In this document: positions 34,566 through 41,439 of the stretch, piece after piece | Numbering within the stretch: position 1 is the first letter of the stretch | How the letters are laid out: each line of letters opens with the position of its first letter | From: DASZTV01 sp036267875 | GTDB taxonomy: Bacteria > Actinomycetota > Actinomycetes > JAFAQI01 | Direction of reading: 5' to 3' | Assembly (NCBI GenBank): GCA_036267875.1 | Contig: DATAVE010000160.1 | Coordinates: 1 to 64,000, forward strand | DNA: 64,000 nucleotides | The notes under the pieces: generated by a model | The model's database searches: none | Told to the model about the DNA's origin: nothing | What the model saw: the letters and a program-made list of their open reading frames with translations, nothing else | Program-made: the position numbers and the translations under genes

Positions 34566-35824
34566 CCGCTCCAGCCCTCCTCGAGGTCGACGGCTTCGTC
34601 GCAGCTGGCTTCGAGCCGGTCGCTGACGCGTTACGCGAAGCATCGGATCTGGGCGCCGGCGGCGCGGCGTTCGCGGCGTACGTCGACGGTCGGCTCGCGG
34701 TCGACATCCGGGCCGGATGGGCGCGACCGGGGCAGCCATGGCAGGACGACACCGTGATGCTGATCGCGTCGGTGACCAAGGGTCTCGCCGCGTTGTGCAT
34801 CGAGCTGTTGAACGACCGCGGCCTGATCGACATGGACGAGAAGGTCACGACGTACTGGCCGGAGTACGGGCAGAACGGCAAGCAGGACACGACCGTCCGG
34901 ATGATCCAGATGCATACCTGCGGTGTGATCGGCTTCCCGACCGTGCACCAGCTTCTCGCGTGGGATGGCACCGGCTGGGACGACCTCGCTGGCATCGCCG
35001 CGGGACTCGCCGCCGCCAAGCCCGCGTGGGAGCCGGGGACGCAGCACGGATACCACGCGGTGACGTACGGCTGGCTGGTCGGCGAGCTCGTCCGCCGGGT
35101 CACCGGAGGGATGACACTCGGGCAGTTCTTCGCAACGGAGTACGCCACTCCGCTCGGCGCCGACGTGCACATCGGCGCGACGCCGGACGTTCTCGCGCGG
35201 ATGGCTCAGGTCTATGTCAGCAGCCCGGATGAGCTCAAGGGCCCGGAGAAGTTCGTGATGAATCTCGTGAGCAAGCGGCTACGCGGCAACACTCTCGCCG
35301 GGCAGGCGTTTCTGAGCGACGGCAAGGCCTCGATCATGGACTCGATCGACAAGCTGCTGGAGAACGACAAGTTCTTGACCGCAGAGGTCCCGGCGAGCAA
35401 CGGGCTGGCGACCGCTCGAGGTCTAGCGCGTTCATTCCAGGTTCTCGCCCAGGGCGGCGAGGTTGACGGTCACCGCTATCTGTCGGCTGAGTCGGTGCAG
35501 GAGTGGATCAAGCCGGCCGCACGTCGCGGCGACTACATCCTGAAGAAGTCGATCCCGTTCGCCGGCGTACTCGGGCTGGAGAAGAAGACGCTGCTGACCC
35601 GGACGCTTGGCTACGGGGCGAACGAACCGGCGCCGGGCGCCAAACCTGCATACGGCCCGACGCCCCAGACGGTTGCGGCGGAGGGCGCCGGCGGCCACAT
35701 CATGTTCGCCGACCCGGTACGCCGCGTGAGTGTCGGTTTCGTGCGCAGCCAGATGAGCGGCAAGCACAACACTTCAGACCCGCTCTTCGCCGCGCTCTAC
35801 TCCTGCCTCGATTCCCCGAAGTAG
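34562..35824 (+). CDS. Beta-lactamase-fold serine hydrolase (EstB-like esterase)
   Basis: 420 residues, paralogue of the esterase at 8220-9491. S70-V-T-K73 is the nucleophile motif and Y164 in HGYHAVTYGW the tyrosine motif. No signal peptide is visible, so it should act inside the cell. It is the last gene of the rightward copy-B operon and overlaps the importer by 4 bp (ATGA), so it is co-produced with the transporter. This is the best clue that the imported compound carries an ester or lactone bond. Confidence 0.92.
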   Translation: MTAPALLEVDGFVAAGFEPVADALREASDLGAGGAAFAAYVDGRLAVDIRAGWARPGQPWQDDTVMLIASVTKGLAALCIELLNDRGLIDMDEKVTTYWPEYGQNGKQDTTVRMIQMHTCGVIGFPTVHQLLAWDGTGWDDLAGIAAGLAAAKPAWEPGTQHGYHAVTYGWLVGELVRRVTGGMTLGQFFATEYATPLGADVHIGATPDVLARMAQVYVSSPDELKGPEKFVMNLVSKRLRGNTLAGQAFLSDGKASIMDSIDKLLENDKFLTAEVPASNGLATARGLARSFQVLAQGGEVDGHRYLSAESVQEWIKPAARRGDYILKKSIPFAGVLGLEKKTLLTRTLGYGANEPAPGAKPAYGPTPQTVAAEGAGGHIMFADPVRRVSVGFVRSQMSGKHNTSDPLFAALYSCLDSPK

Positions 35825-35902
35825 CACACGACCTGCCCGCCCGGCGGTCGGTATGCGGCGAATCGCCCGAATCGGGGCCCAGGTCGTGTGCTACTTCGGG
35901 GA
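35813..35902. terminator. Long perfect inverted repeat between convergent genes
   Basis: 23 bp arms (35813-35835 and 35880-35902) are perfectly complementary around a 44 nt GC-rich loop. The arms include the stop codon of the esterase and end one base before the TetR stop. It works on paper as a bidirectional terminator. The arms are longer than usual, and could instead be a duplicated sequence or a REP-like element. Confidence 0.6.
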
Positions 35903-36502
35903 CTAGTCGTCGAGGAGGAGGTGCGCTACCCGCTTCCAGGCGGCGACTCGCATAGACGTCGCTCGCTCGCTGCGAACCACCTGGGCACGCATCGCGGCTC
36001 GCATCGCATCGACGACGACCAGCAACACGGTCTCGTAGTTCGGGTGGTCGACATACTCCGGCCATTGGGCGGCGGCCATTGCGCGGATCTGCTCGCTGAG
36101 CATCCGGTTCTGCCGGGTCAGCGCCTCGCGCAGCTCAGGGTCGTTGCGGGCAGCCGCCCATAGCTCGTCCGCGGCGAGCGCGAGCGGGCTGTTGCCGACC
36201 CGCCACAGTGCATCGATGCCCTTGTCGATGCCGCGGTGCTCCGGTGAGGTGGTCGATTCGTAGAACACCTGCCGCTGTCCCGCGAACAGCTCGTCGACGG
36301 CGGCGACGAGCAGCTCGGCTCGGGACGGGAAGTGGTGGAGCAGTGCACCGCGCGATACGCCGGCACGTCGCTGAACCTCGAGCGTCGTCGTCTTCGAATG
36401 CCCCAGCTCGACAAGAGAGTCGATCGCCGCGGCGATGATGCGGCCACGGGTCTCTGCACTGCGCTCGGCCTGAGTACGCCGAGGCCCTGCGGTCGTCGTC
36501 AC
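35903..36502 (-). CDS. TetR-family transcriptional regulator
   Basis: 199 residues with a clear TetR DNA-binding domain (AAIDSLVELGHSKTTTLEVQ, RRAGVSRGALLHHFPSRAEL) and a ligand-binding C-terminal domain. Last gene of the beta-oxidation operon, 7 bp after the acyl-CoA dehydrogenase, so it is made with the enzymes it probably controls. The shared palindrome upstream of the thiolase gene and in the copy-B transport promoter is its most likely target (inference). The ligand is perhaps an acyl-CoA intermediate. GTG start. Confidence 0.9.
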   Translation of the reverse strand: MTTTAGPRRTQAERSAETRGRIIAAAIDSLVELGHSKTTTLEVQRRAGVSRGALLHHFPSRAELLVAAVDELFAGQRQVFYESTTSPEHRGIDKGIDALWRVGNSPLALAADELWAAARNDPELREALTRQNRMLSEQIRAMAAAQWPEYVDHPNYETVLLVVVDAMRAAMRAQVVRSERATSMRVAAWKRVAHLLLDD

Positions 36503-36509
36503 GAATCGC

Positions 36510-37754
36510 TCAGCTGAGCAGGCCGCGCGCGACGTGGGTGATCTGTACCTCGTTGCTCCCGGCGTAGATCATCAGTGACTTTGCGTCACGGGCGAGCTGC
36601 TCGACGCGGTACTCCGACATGTAGCCGTTGCCGCCGAAAAGCTGCACTGCCTCCATGGCAACCTCGGTGGCTGCCTGCGAGGAGTAGTACTTCATCGCGG
36701 AGGCCTCGGCCAGCGTCGGCGTCTGGCCCGCGCGACGCAGCTCGATGGTGCGGAACACCATGTTCTGCACGTTCTGCCGAGCCACTTCCATGTTGGCGAG
36801 CTTGAGCTGGATGAGCTGGAACTCACCGATCTTCTGACCCCACAGCTCGCGGTTCTTCGAATAGTCGATGCACAGCGACAGGCACTCCTCGATGACGCCC
36901 AGGGACATCGCCGCAATGCCGATCCGCTCCGTCGTGAAGTTCGAGCGCGCGCTGTCCCGACCGTCCTGGCCACTACCGCCACCATTGAGCAGGCGGTCCT
37001 CGCCGACGTGGAGGTCAGAGAAGAACAGCTGACCGGTGGGCGAGGAGTGGATGCCCATCTTCTTGAACGGCTTGGACTGGGTGAGGCCTTCCATGCCGGC
37101 GTCCAGCACGAAGGTCAGCACCGGACGGCGGCGCTTGTCGTCGTTGCTGCCGTCGTCGAGCTTGGCGTAGACGACCATCGTGTCGGCGTACGGACCGTTG
37201 GTGATGAAGGTCTTCTCGCCGTTGAGGACATAGCCGTCGGCGACCGGGCGGGCCGTCGTCGTCATTCCACCGAACGCGTCCGAGCCGGAGTTCGGCTCGG
37301 TGATCGCCCACGCGCCGACCTTCTCGAAGCTCATCAGGTCGCGCGCCCAGCGCTCCTTCTGCTCGATGCTGCCGCGCGAGGAGATCGTGCCGCCCGCGAG
37401 GCCCATGCTGACGCCCATCGCGGCGGTCAGCCCCATCGCGACCTTGGTCAGCTCGATCGACAGGATGAGCTGCATGGCATCGTCGCCTCCGGCGACGCTA
37501 TCTGCAGAGTCCGCGCCACCCTCGCCGTCGGAGTCCGACGAGGCGGCCGTGCTGCCCTTCTCCTTGGCGATCCGCTTGTCGAACGCGTCGGCCATCATCG
37601 CGTCGATGCCGAACGTCGCGAACAGCTTGCGGATCAGCGGGTACGGCAGCATCTCACCGGACTCGAGTGCGTCCATGTGCGGCCGGATCTCGGCATTGGC
37701 GAAGTCCCGGATCGCGTCCCGGATTGCGAGCTCGGTGTCAGACCAGCCGATCAT
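36510..37754 (-). CDS. Acyl-CoA dehydrogenase with acidic insertion
   Basis: 414-residue flavoprotein of the acyl-CoA dehydrogenase family, catalysing alpha,beta-desaturation of an acyl-CoA with electrons passed to ETF. Visible are WAITEPNSGSDA (FAD contact), the central beta domain, and helical regions YSKNRELWGQKIGEFQ and QLFGGNGYMSEY. At the classical catalytic position (YEGT in MCAD) the sequence is YAGS, with A398 replacing Glu. The likely base is E276 in FTTERIG, the site used by isovaleryl-CoA and long-chain enzymes. Residues 66-92 are an unusual Ser/Asp/Gly-rich insertion. Third enzyme of the thiolase-MaoC-SDR-ACAD operon. Confidence 0.92.
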   Translation of the reverse strand: MIGWSDTELAIRDAIRDFANAEIRPHMDALESGEMLPYPLIRKLFATFGIDAMMADAFDKRIAKEKGSTAASSDSDGEGGADSADSVAGGDDAMQLILSIELTKVAMGLTAAMGVSMGLAGGTISSRGSIEQKERWARDLMSFEKVGAWAITEPNSGSDAFGGMTTTARPVADGYVLNGEKTFITNGPYADTMVVYAKLDDGSNDDKRRRPVLTFVLDAGMEGLTQSKPFKKMGIHSSPTGQLFFSDLHVGEDRLLNGGGSGQDGRDSARSNFTTERIGIAAMSLGVIEECLSLCIDYSKNRELWGQKIGEFQLIQLKLANMEVARQNVQNMVFRTIELRRAGQTPTLAEASAMKYYSSQAATEVAMEAVQLFGGNGYMSEYRVEQLARDAKSLMIYAGSNEVQITHVARGLLS

Positions 37755-37775
37755 CTATGTACCCCTCTTGAAGCG

Positions 37776-38654
37776 TCAGGACCAGTCGGTGAGGCGCTGC
37801 TCTACCTCGGTGATTGTCCACGGCTTGTCGGTCTCCGCCTTGTTGGCGTAGCTCCACCCGGCGAGCTCGGAGATGTGACTGCCAGCGACCTCGTAGACCT
37901 TGCCGGTGATGCCGCAGTTGGCGGTCGACAGGTATGCGACGAGCGGTGAGATCCCGGCCGGGTCGAATGGGTCGAGTGCGCCTGGGTCCTCGGGCTTGGC
38001 CATCATCACGTCGATGCCCGGCGTCGCCAGGGTGAGGCGGGTCCGCGCAAGCGGCGTGATCGCGTTGGCGCGTACGCCGTAGCGGCCGAGCTCCTGAGCC
38101 GCGACGAGCGTCATCGCGGCGATGCCCGCCTTGGCGGCGCCGTAGTTGACCTGGCCCGGGTTCGGCAGTGTCGTACCGGAGCTGGACGAGGTGTTGACGA
38201 TCGCCGCGTTGACCGTGGCGCCCGACTTGCTCTGGTCCTTCCAGTACTCCGCCGCGTGGCGCATCACGCAGAAGTGACCCTTGAGGTGAACCGCGATGAC
38301 TGCGTCCCACTGCTCTTCGGACAGGCCCGCGAGGAAGCCGTCGCGCAGGATGCCCGCGTTGTTGATGACGACGTCGAGCTGACCGAACTCCTCGACTGCC
38401 TGAGCGACGAGGCTTTTGCCGCCGTCCCAGGTCGCGACGTTGTCGGTGTTGGCGACAGCGTGGCCACCGAACGCCTTGATCTCCTCGACTACCTCTTGCG
38501 CCGGGCCGGTGTCCGAGCCGGAGCCGTCGTTCGCGCCGCCGAGGTCGTTGATCACGACCGCCGCACCCTCACGGGCGAACAGCAGCGCGTGCTCACGACC
38601 GATTCCGCGACCAGCTCCGGTGATGACAGCCACGCGGCCGTCGAGTGCTCCCAC
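37776..38654 (-). CDS. Short-chain dehydrogenase (3-hydroxyacyl-CoA type)
   Basis: 292 residues from the GTG at 38654, which has a GAGGGG ribosome site; longer in-frame readings run into the MaoC gene and are unlikely. Rossmann motif GAGRGIG (13-19), NNAG (98-101), catalytic S157, Y171 and K175 (YGAAK). The sequence resembles the dehydrogenase domain of peroxisomal D-bifunctional protein (HSD17B4) and bacterial FabG/steroid-type SDRs (AVVINDLGG with following insertion). In this operon it would oxidise the 3-hydroxyacyl-CoA formed by the adjacent MaoC hydratase. Confidence 0.92.
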   Translation of the reverse strand: MGALDGRVAVITGAGRGIGREHALLFAREGAAVVINDLGGANDGSGSDTGPAQEVVEEIKAFGGHAVANTDNVATWDGGKSLVAQAVEEFGQLDVVINNAGILRDGFLAGLSEEQWDAVIAVHLKGHFCVMRHAAEYWKDQSKSGATVNAAIVNTSSSSGTTLPNPGQVNYGAAKAGIAAMTLVAAQELGRYGVRANAITPLARTRLTLATPGIDVMMAKPEDPGALDPFDPAGISPLVAYLSTANCGITGKVYEVAGSHISELAGWSYANKAETDKPWTITEVEQRLTDWS

Positions 38655-38682
38655 TTCGTATGCCCCTCTATATATAGGTGTG

Positions 38683-39543
38683 TCAGTCCGCGATGACGGC
38701 GAGGCCGTCCTTGATGACGACGTCGTCACCGACACGGGTCTCGAATGCGTAGTTGGTTGCGCCGGCCGAGGAGCCGGTGGCGAAGAACGTCGACTCGATG
38801 TCCTGGCCCGGGATGACCGGCTTGGAGAACCGGACGGCGAGCCGGCGAAGCCGCTCGGTGTGACCGTTGCCCAGCTCGGTGAGCGCAGCCCACGACGTGA
38901 AGGCCATCGAGCACAGCCCGTGGGCGATGATCCCCGGCAGGCCGACCGACTTTGCGAACTCCGCATCCAGGTGGATCGGCATCGGGTCACCCGAGGCGGG
39001 CGAATACCGGAACGTCTGGTCCTCGTCGACGTGCTGGACGGTCTTGGCCACCGGTGCCAGGCCGTGCGCAGCTGCGTCGAATGCGTGCGTCGGGGCGAGC
39101 TCCCCGACCGACTCGCCGGCGTCGATACCGCGGATGAAGGTCGACACGTACTGCTCGTTGACGAGGTCGCCGTTGGCGTCATGCGTCTCGATGTAGACCG
39201 CACCGACCGTGCCGCTGGCCTTGCCCGCGTAGCCGATCACCTTGCCGCGCGAGGTGAGCTGGTCGCCCGCCTTGATCGGACGGTGGAAGGTGAAGTCCTG
39301 CTCGCCGTGCAGCACGAACGGCGCGATGGTGTCGGGTGCGACCGCGAACAGCTGGCTCAGCAGGATGTCGAAGATGGGTACGACGGCGAACACCGGCGGC
39401 GCGATCTCACCGGAGAGGTGAGCCGCGATCGGGTCGTTCGTCGCCGCGGCGTACGCCGCGATCCGCTCGGCGGTGACGTCGAAGAGCTTGTTGTCGCTCC
39501 AGAGGCCGACGCCAGCCGGGTTGAACTTCGTCGTCTCGCTCAT
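38683..39543 (-). CDS. MaoC-family enoyl-CoA hydratase (hydratase 2)
   Basis: 286 residues from the ATG at 39543, 4 bp overlap with the thiolase stop. Double hot-dog protein: the N-terminal half is a degenerate MaoC domain, the C-terminal half carries the hydratase 2 motif YSPASGDPMPIHLD with D186 and H191 as the expected catalytic pair, followed by SVGLPGIIAHG. It hydrates trans-2-enoyl-CoA to (R)-3-hydroxyacyl-CoA, which suits the SDR encoded next. Length and layout match the hydratase-2 region of peroxisomal multifunctional enzyme 2. Confidence 0.93.
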   Translation of the reverse strand: MSETTKFNPAGVGLWSDNKLFDVTAERIAAYAAATNDPIAAHLSGEIAPPVFAVVPIFDILLSQLFAVAPDTIAPFVLHGEQDFTFHRPIKAGDQLTSRGKVIGYAGKASGTVGAVYIETHDANGDLVNEQYVSTFIRGIDAGESVGELAPTHAFDAAAHGLAPVAKTVQHVDEDQTFRYSPASGDPMPIHLDAEFAKSVGLPGIIAHGLCSMAFTSWAALTELGNGHTERLRRLAVRFSKPVIPGQDIESTFFATGSSAGATNYAFETRVGDDVVIKDGLAVIAD

Positions 39544-40736
39544 CGGTTGGCCGGGCGGTACGCCGTTACGACAGCGGCGCCGCCGAGGCCGATGTTGTGC
39601 TGGAGCGCGACCTTCGCGCCGTCGACCTGACGGGCGTCGGCGGTGCCGCGCAGTTGCCAGGTGAGCTCCGCGCACTGCGCGAGGCCGGTGGCGCCGAGCG
39701 GGTGGCCCTTGGAGATCAGACCGCCGGACGGGTTGACGACCCAGCGGCCGCCGTACGTCGTGTCGTCGTTGTCGACGAGCTTGCCGCCTTCGCCTTCCGC
39801 ACACAGGCCGAGCGCTTCGTAGGTCAGCAGCTCGTTGGCGGAGAAGCAGTCGTGCAGCTCGATGACCTGGACATCGTCGGCGCTGATACCGGCCTGGTCG
39901 TAGACCTTGCGGGCGGCTTCCTTGCTCATGTCGTAGCCGACGAGAGTGGCCGCCGAGTTGTTCTCGAACGTGCTGCGCATGTCGGTGACCATGGCCTGTC
40001 CGACGATCTCGATCGCGCGGTCACCGAGACCGTGCTCCTCGACGAACTTCTCGCTGGCGATGACCGCCGCGCCGGAGCCGTCAGAGGTCGGCGAGCACTG
40101 CAGCTTGGTCAGCGGCAGCTTGTCGTAGATGACCTTCGACTCCTTGATCTCGTCGAGGGTGTAGACGTCCTGGAACTGCGCGTAGGGATTGTTCGCGGAG
40201 TGGCGGTGGTTCTTCTCGCCGATCTTCGCGAAGTGGTCCGGCGTGGTGCCGTACTTCTCCATGTGCTCGACGCCCGCGGCGCCGAACATCCATGGTGCGA
40301 GCGGAAGCGCCATCTCGCGCTTCTCGTTGAGCGCGAGGACGTGCTTCTGCATCGGGTTCTCGCGGTCCTCGAACGTCGCCTGGAGCGAGCCGCGCTGCAT
40401 CTTCTCGAAGCCGAGGGCCAGGGCGCACTCGGCGACGCCGCTGCGGACTGCCTGGTTGGCGAGGTAGAGCGCCGTCGAGCCGGTCGAGCAGTTGTTGTTG
40501 ACGTTGATGACCGGGATGCCGGTCAGGCCCAGCTCATAGACCGCGCGCTGGCCGCAGGTGGACTCGCCGTACACGTAGCCGACGTAGGCCTGCTCGATCG
40601 CCTCGTAGGAGACGCCGGCGTCTTCGAGCGCCTTCGTGCCGGACTCCCGTGCCATGTCGGGGTAGTCCCATTCGCGGCTTCCGGGCTTCTCGAACTTCGT
40701 CATCCCGACGCCGATGACGTAGGTCTTCGCGGGCAT
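39540..40736 (-). CDS. Thiolase, SCP-x/lipid-transfer type
   Basis: 398-residue thiolase of the SCP2/SCP-x class, which cleaves 3-ketoacyl-CoA, often of branched or steroid side-chain substrates. Nucleophile C83 in NNNCSTGS, H345 in KGHPLGATG, and the HNIGLGGAAVV terminus are all present. First gene of a five-gene operon (thiolase, hydratase, dehydrogenase, acyl-CoA dehydrogenase, TetR). A palindromic operator is 88 bp upstream of its start. Confidence 0.93.
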   Translation of the reverse strand: MPAKTYVIGVGMTKFEKPGSREWDYPDMARESGTKALEDAGVSYEAIEQAYVGYVYGESTCGQRAVYELGLTGIPVINVNNNCSTGSTALYLANQAVRSGVAECALALGFEKMQRGSLQATFEDRENPMQKHVLALNEKREMALPLAPWMFGAAGVEHMEKYGTTPDHFAKIGEKNHRHSANNPYAQFQDVYTLDEIKESKVIYDKLPLTKLQCSPTSDGSGAAVIASEKFVEEHGLGDRAIEIVGQAMVTDMRSTFENNSAATLVGYDMSKEAARKVYDQAGISADDVQVIELHDCFSANELLTYEALGLCAEGEGGKLVDNDDTTYGGRWVVNPSGGLISKGHPLGATGLAQCAELTWQLRGTADARQVDGAKVALQHNIGLGGAAVVTAYRPANR

Positions 40737-40823
40737 ATCTCACCTCGTTGTGAAGGGGTCGACTGCGCCGTCCGGTCGGTCGTGGAGGCCACTGGCCGCC
40801 GTAGGCGTCAGAGTTCGCACTCT

Positions 40824-40843
40824 TACGGTCAATCATGACTGTT
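40824..40843. promoter_or_regulatory. Palindromic operator upstream of the beta-oxidation operon
   Basis: TACGGTCA-ATCA-TGACTGTT: imperfect 8 bp arms (6 of 8 paired) and a 4 bp spacer. It matches the 28908-28927 site in both half-sites (TAC-GTCA and TGACTGT) and spacing. It lies between the thiolase start (40736) and the CHAP gene start (40939). Confidence 0.6.
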
Positions 40844-40865
40844 TGTCAGTTTTGCGTCAATGCGG

Positions 40866-40883
40866 ACGTGATGATCATCACGT
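40866..40883 (+). promoter_or_regulatory. CRP-type palindrome before the CHAP gene
   Basis: ACGTGATGATCATCACGT is a perfect 18 bp palindrome. Its core CGTGA-N6-TCACG fits the actinobacterial CRP/GlxR consensus. It ends 55 bp before the start of the secreted cell-wall hydrolase gene, a position suited to promoter control. Confidence 0.6.
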
Positions 40884-40938
40884 ACGGAAGCCGCGGGTCG
40901 TTAATGGAGCGGTAACCCCGCCCGAGTTGGATGGACTC

Positions 40939-41439
40939 ATGCGCAAGTTGGGGATCGCTGGGGCTGTCCTGGGCTGTTTGGCGGTCGTTGCTCCCGCGCA
41001 GGCAGCAGGCGGCTATCCGTGGGCAAATGTGGGCGTCGGCCAGATGGATTCGTGGGGTTTCAACGCCAGGCAGTGCACGTCGTACGTCGCCTGGCGGCTG
41101 CATCAGTCGGGTGACGCCGCGTTCCAGGACAACATGATTGCGCCGACGGGACGGTCGGTGCAGTGGGGCAACGCCGACCATTGGGCCATCGCAGCTCGGC
41201 AGCTCGGCTACGTCGTCAGCAAAACACCCGCGGTCGGAACCGTCGCCCAGTGGAACAGCTTCGAGAAGTCGAGCTATAAGGGCTGGACGATCACCGCATC
41301 GGCCTACGGTCACGTCGCCTACGTCGTTGCGGTCTACAGCGATGGCTCGGTCAAGGTCGACGAGTACGACGCGACGCGCTCGCATGGCTTCAGCACTGAG
41401 CGCCTTCGAGCACCGAGGTTCCTCTACATCCGCGGTTGA
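40939..41439 (+). CDS. Secreted CHAP-domain peptidoglycan hydrolase
   Basis: 166 residues from the ATG at 40939; earlier in-frame starts would place non-export sequence before an obvious signal peptide (cleavage near AQA-AG, residue 22). CHAP amidase/endopeptidase domain with nucleophile C46 in RQCTSYVAW and H125 in YGHVAYVV. It probably cuts peptide bonds in peptidoglycan during growth or division. No cell-wall binding domain is present. The gene overlaps the downstream alpha/beta hydrolase by 4 bp if that starts at TTG 41436. Confidence 0.9.
   Translation: MRKLGIAGAVLGCLAVVAPAQAAGGYPWANVGVGQMDSWGFNARQCTSYVAWRLHQSGDAAFQDNMIAPTGRSVQWGNADHWAIAARQLGYVVSKTPAVGTVAQWNSFEKSSYKGWTITASAYGHVAYVVAVYSDGSVKVDEYDATRSHGFSTERLRAPRFLYIRG

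Noticed and set aside
40884..40938. ydaO-type (c-di-AMP) riboswitch before the CHAP gene, as often precedes actinobacterial wall hydrolases
   Set aside because: The leader between the CRP-type palindrome and the ATG is only 55 nt and lacks the two symmetric conserved halves of that riboswitch.
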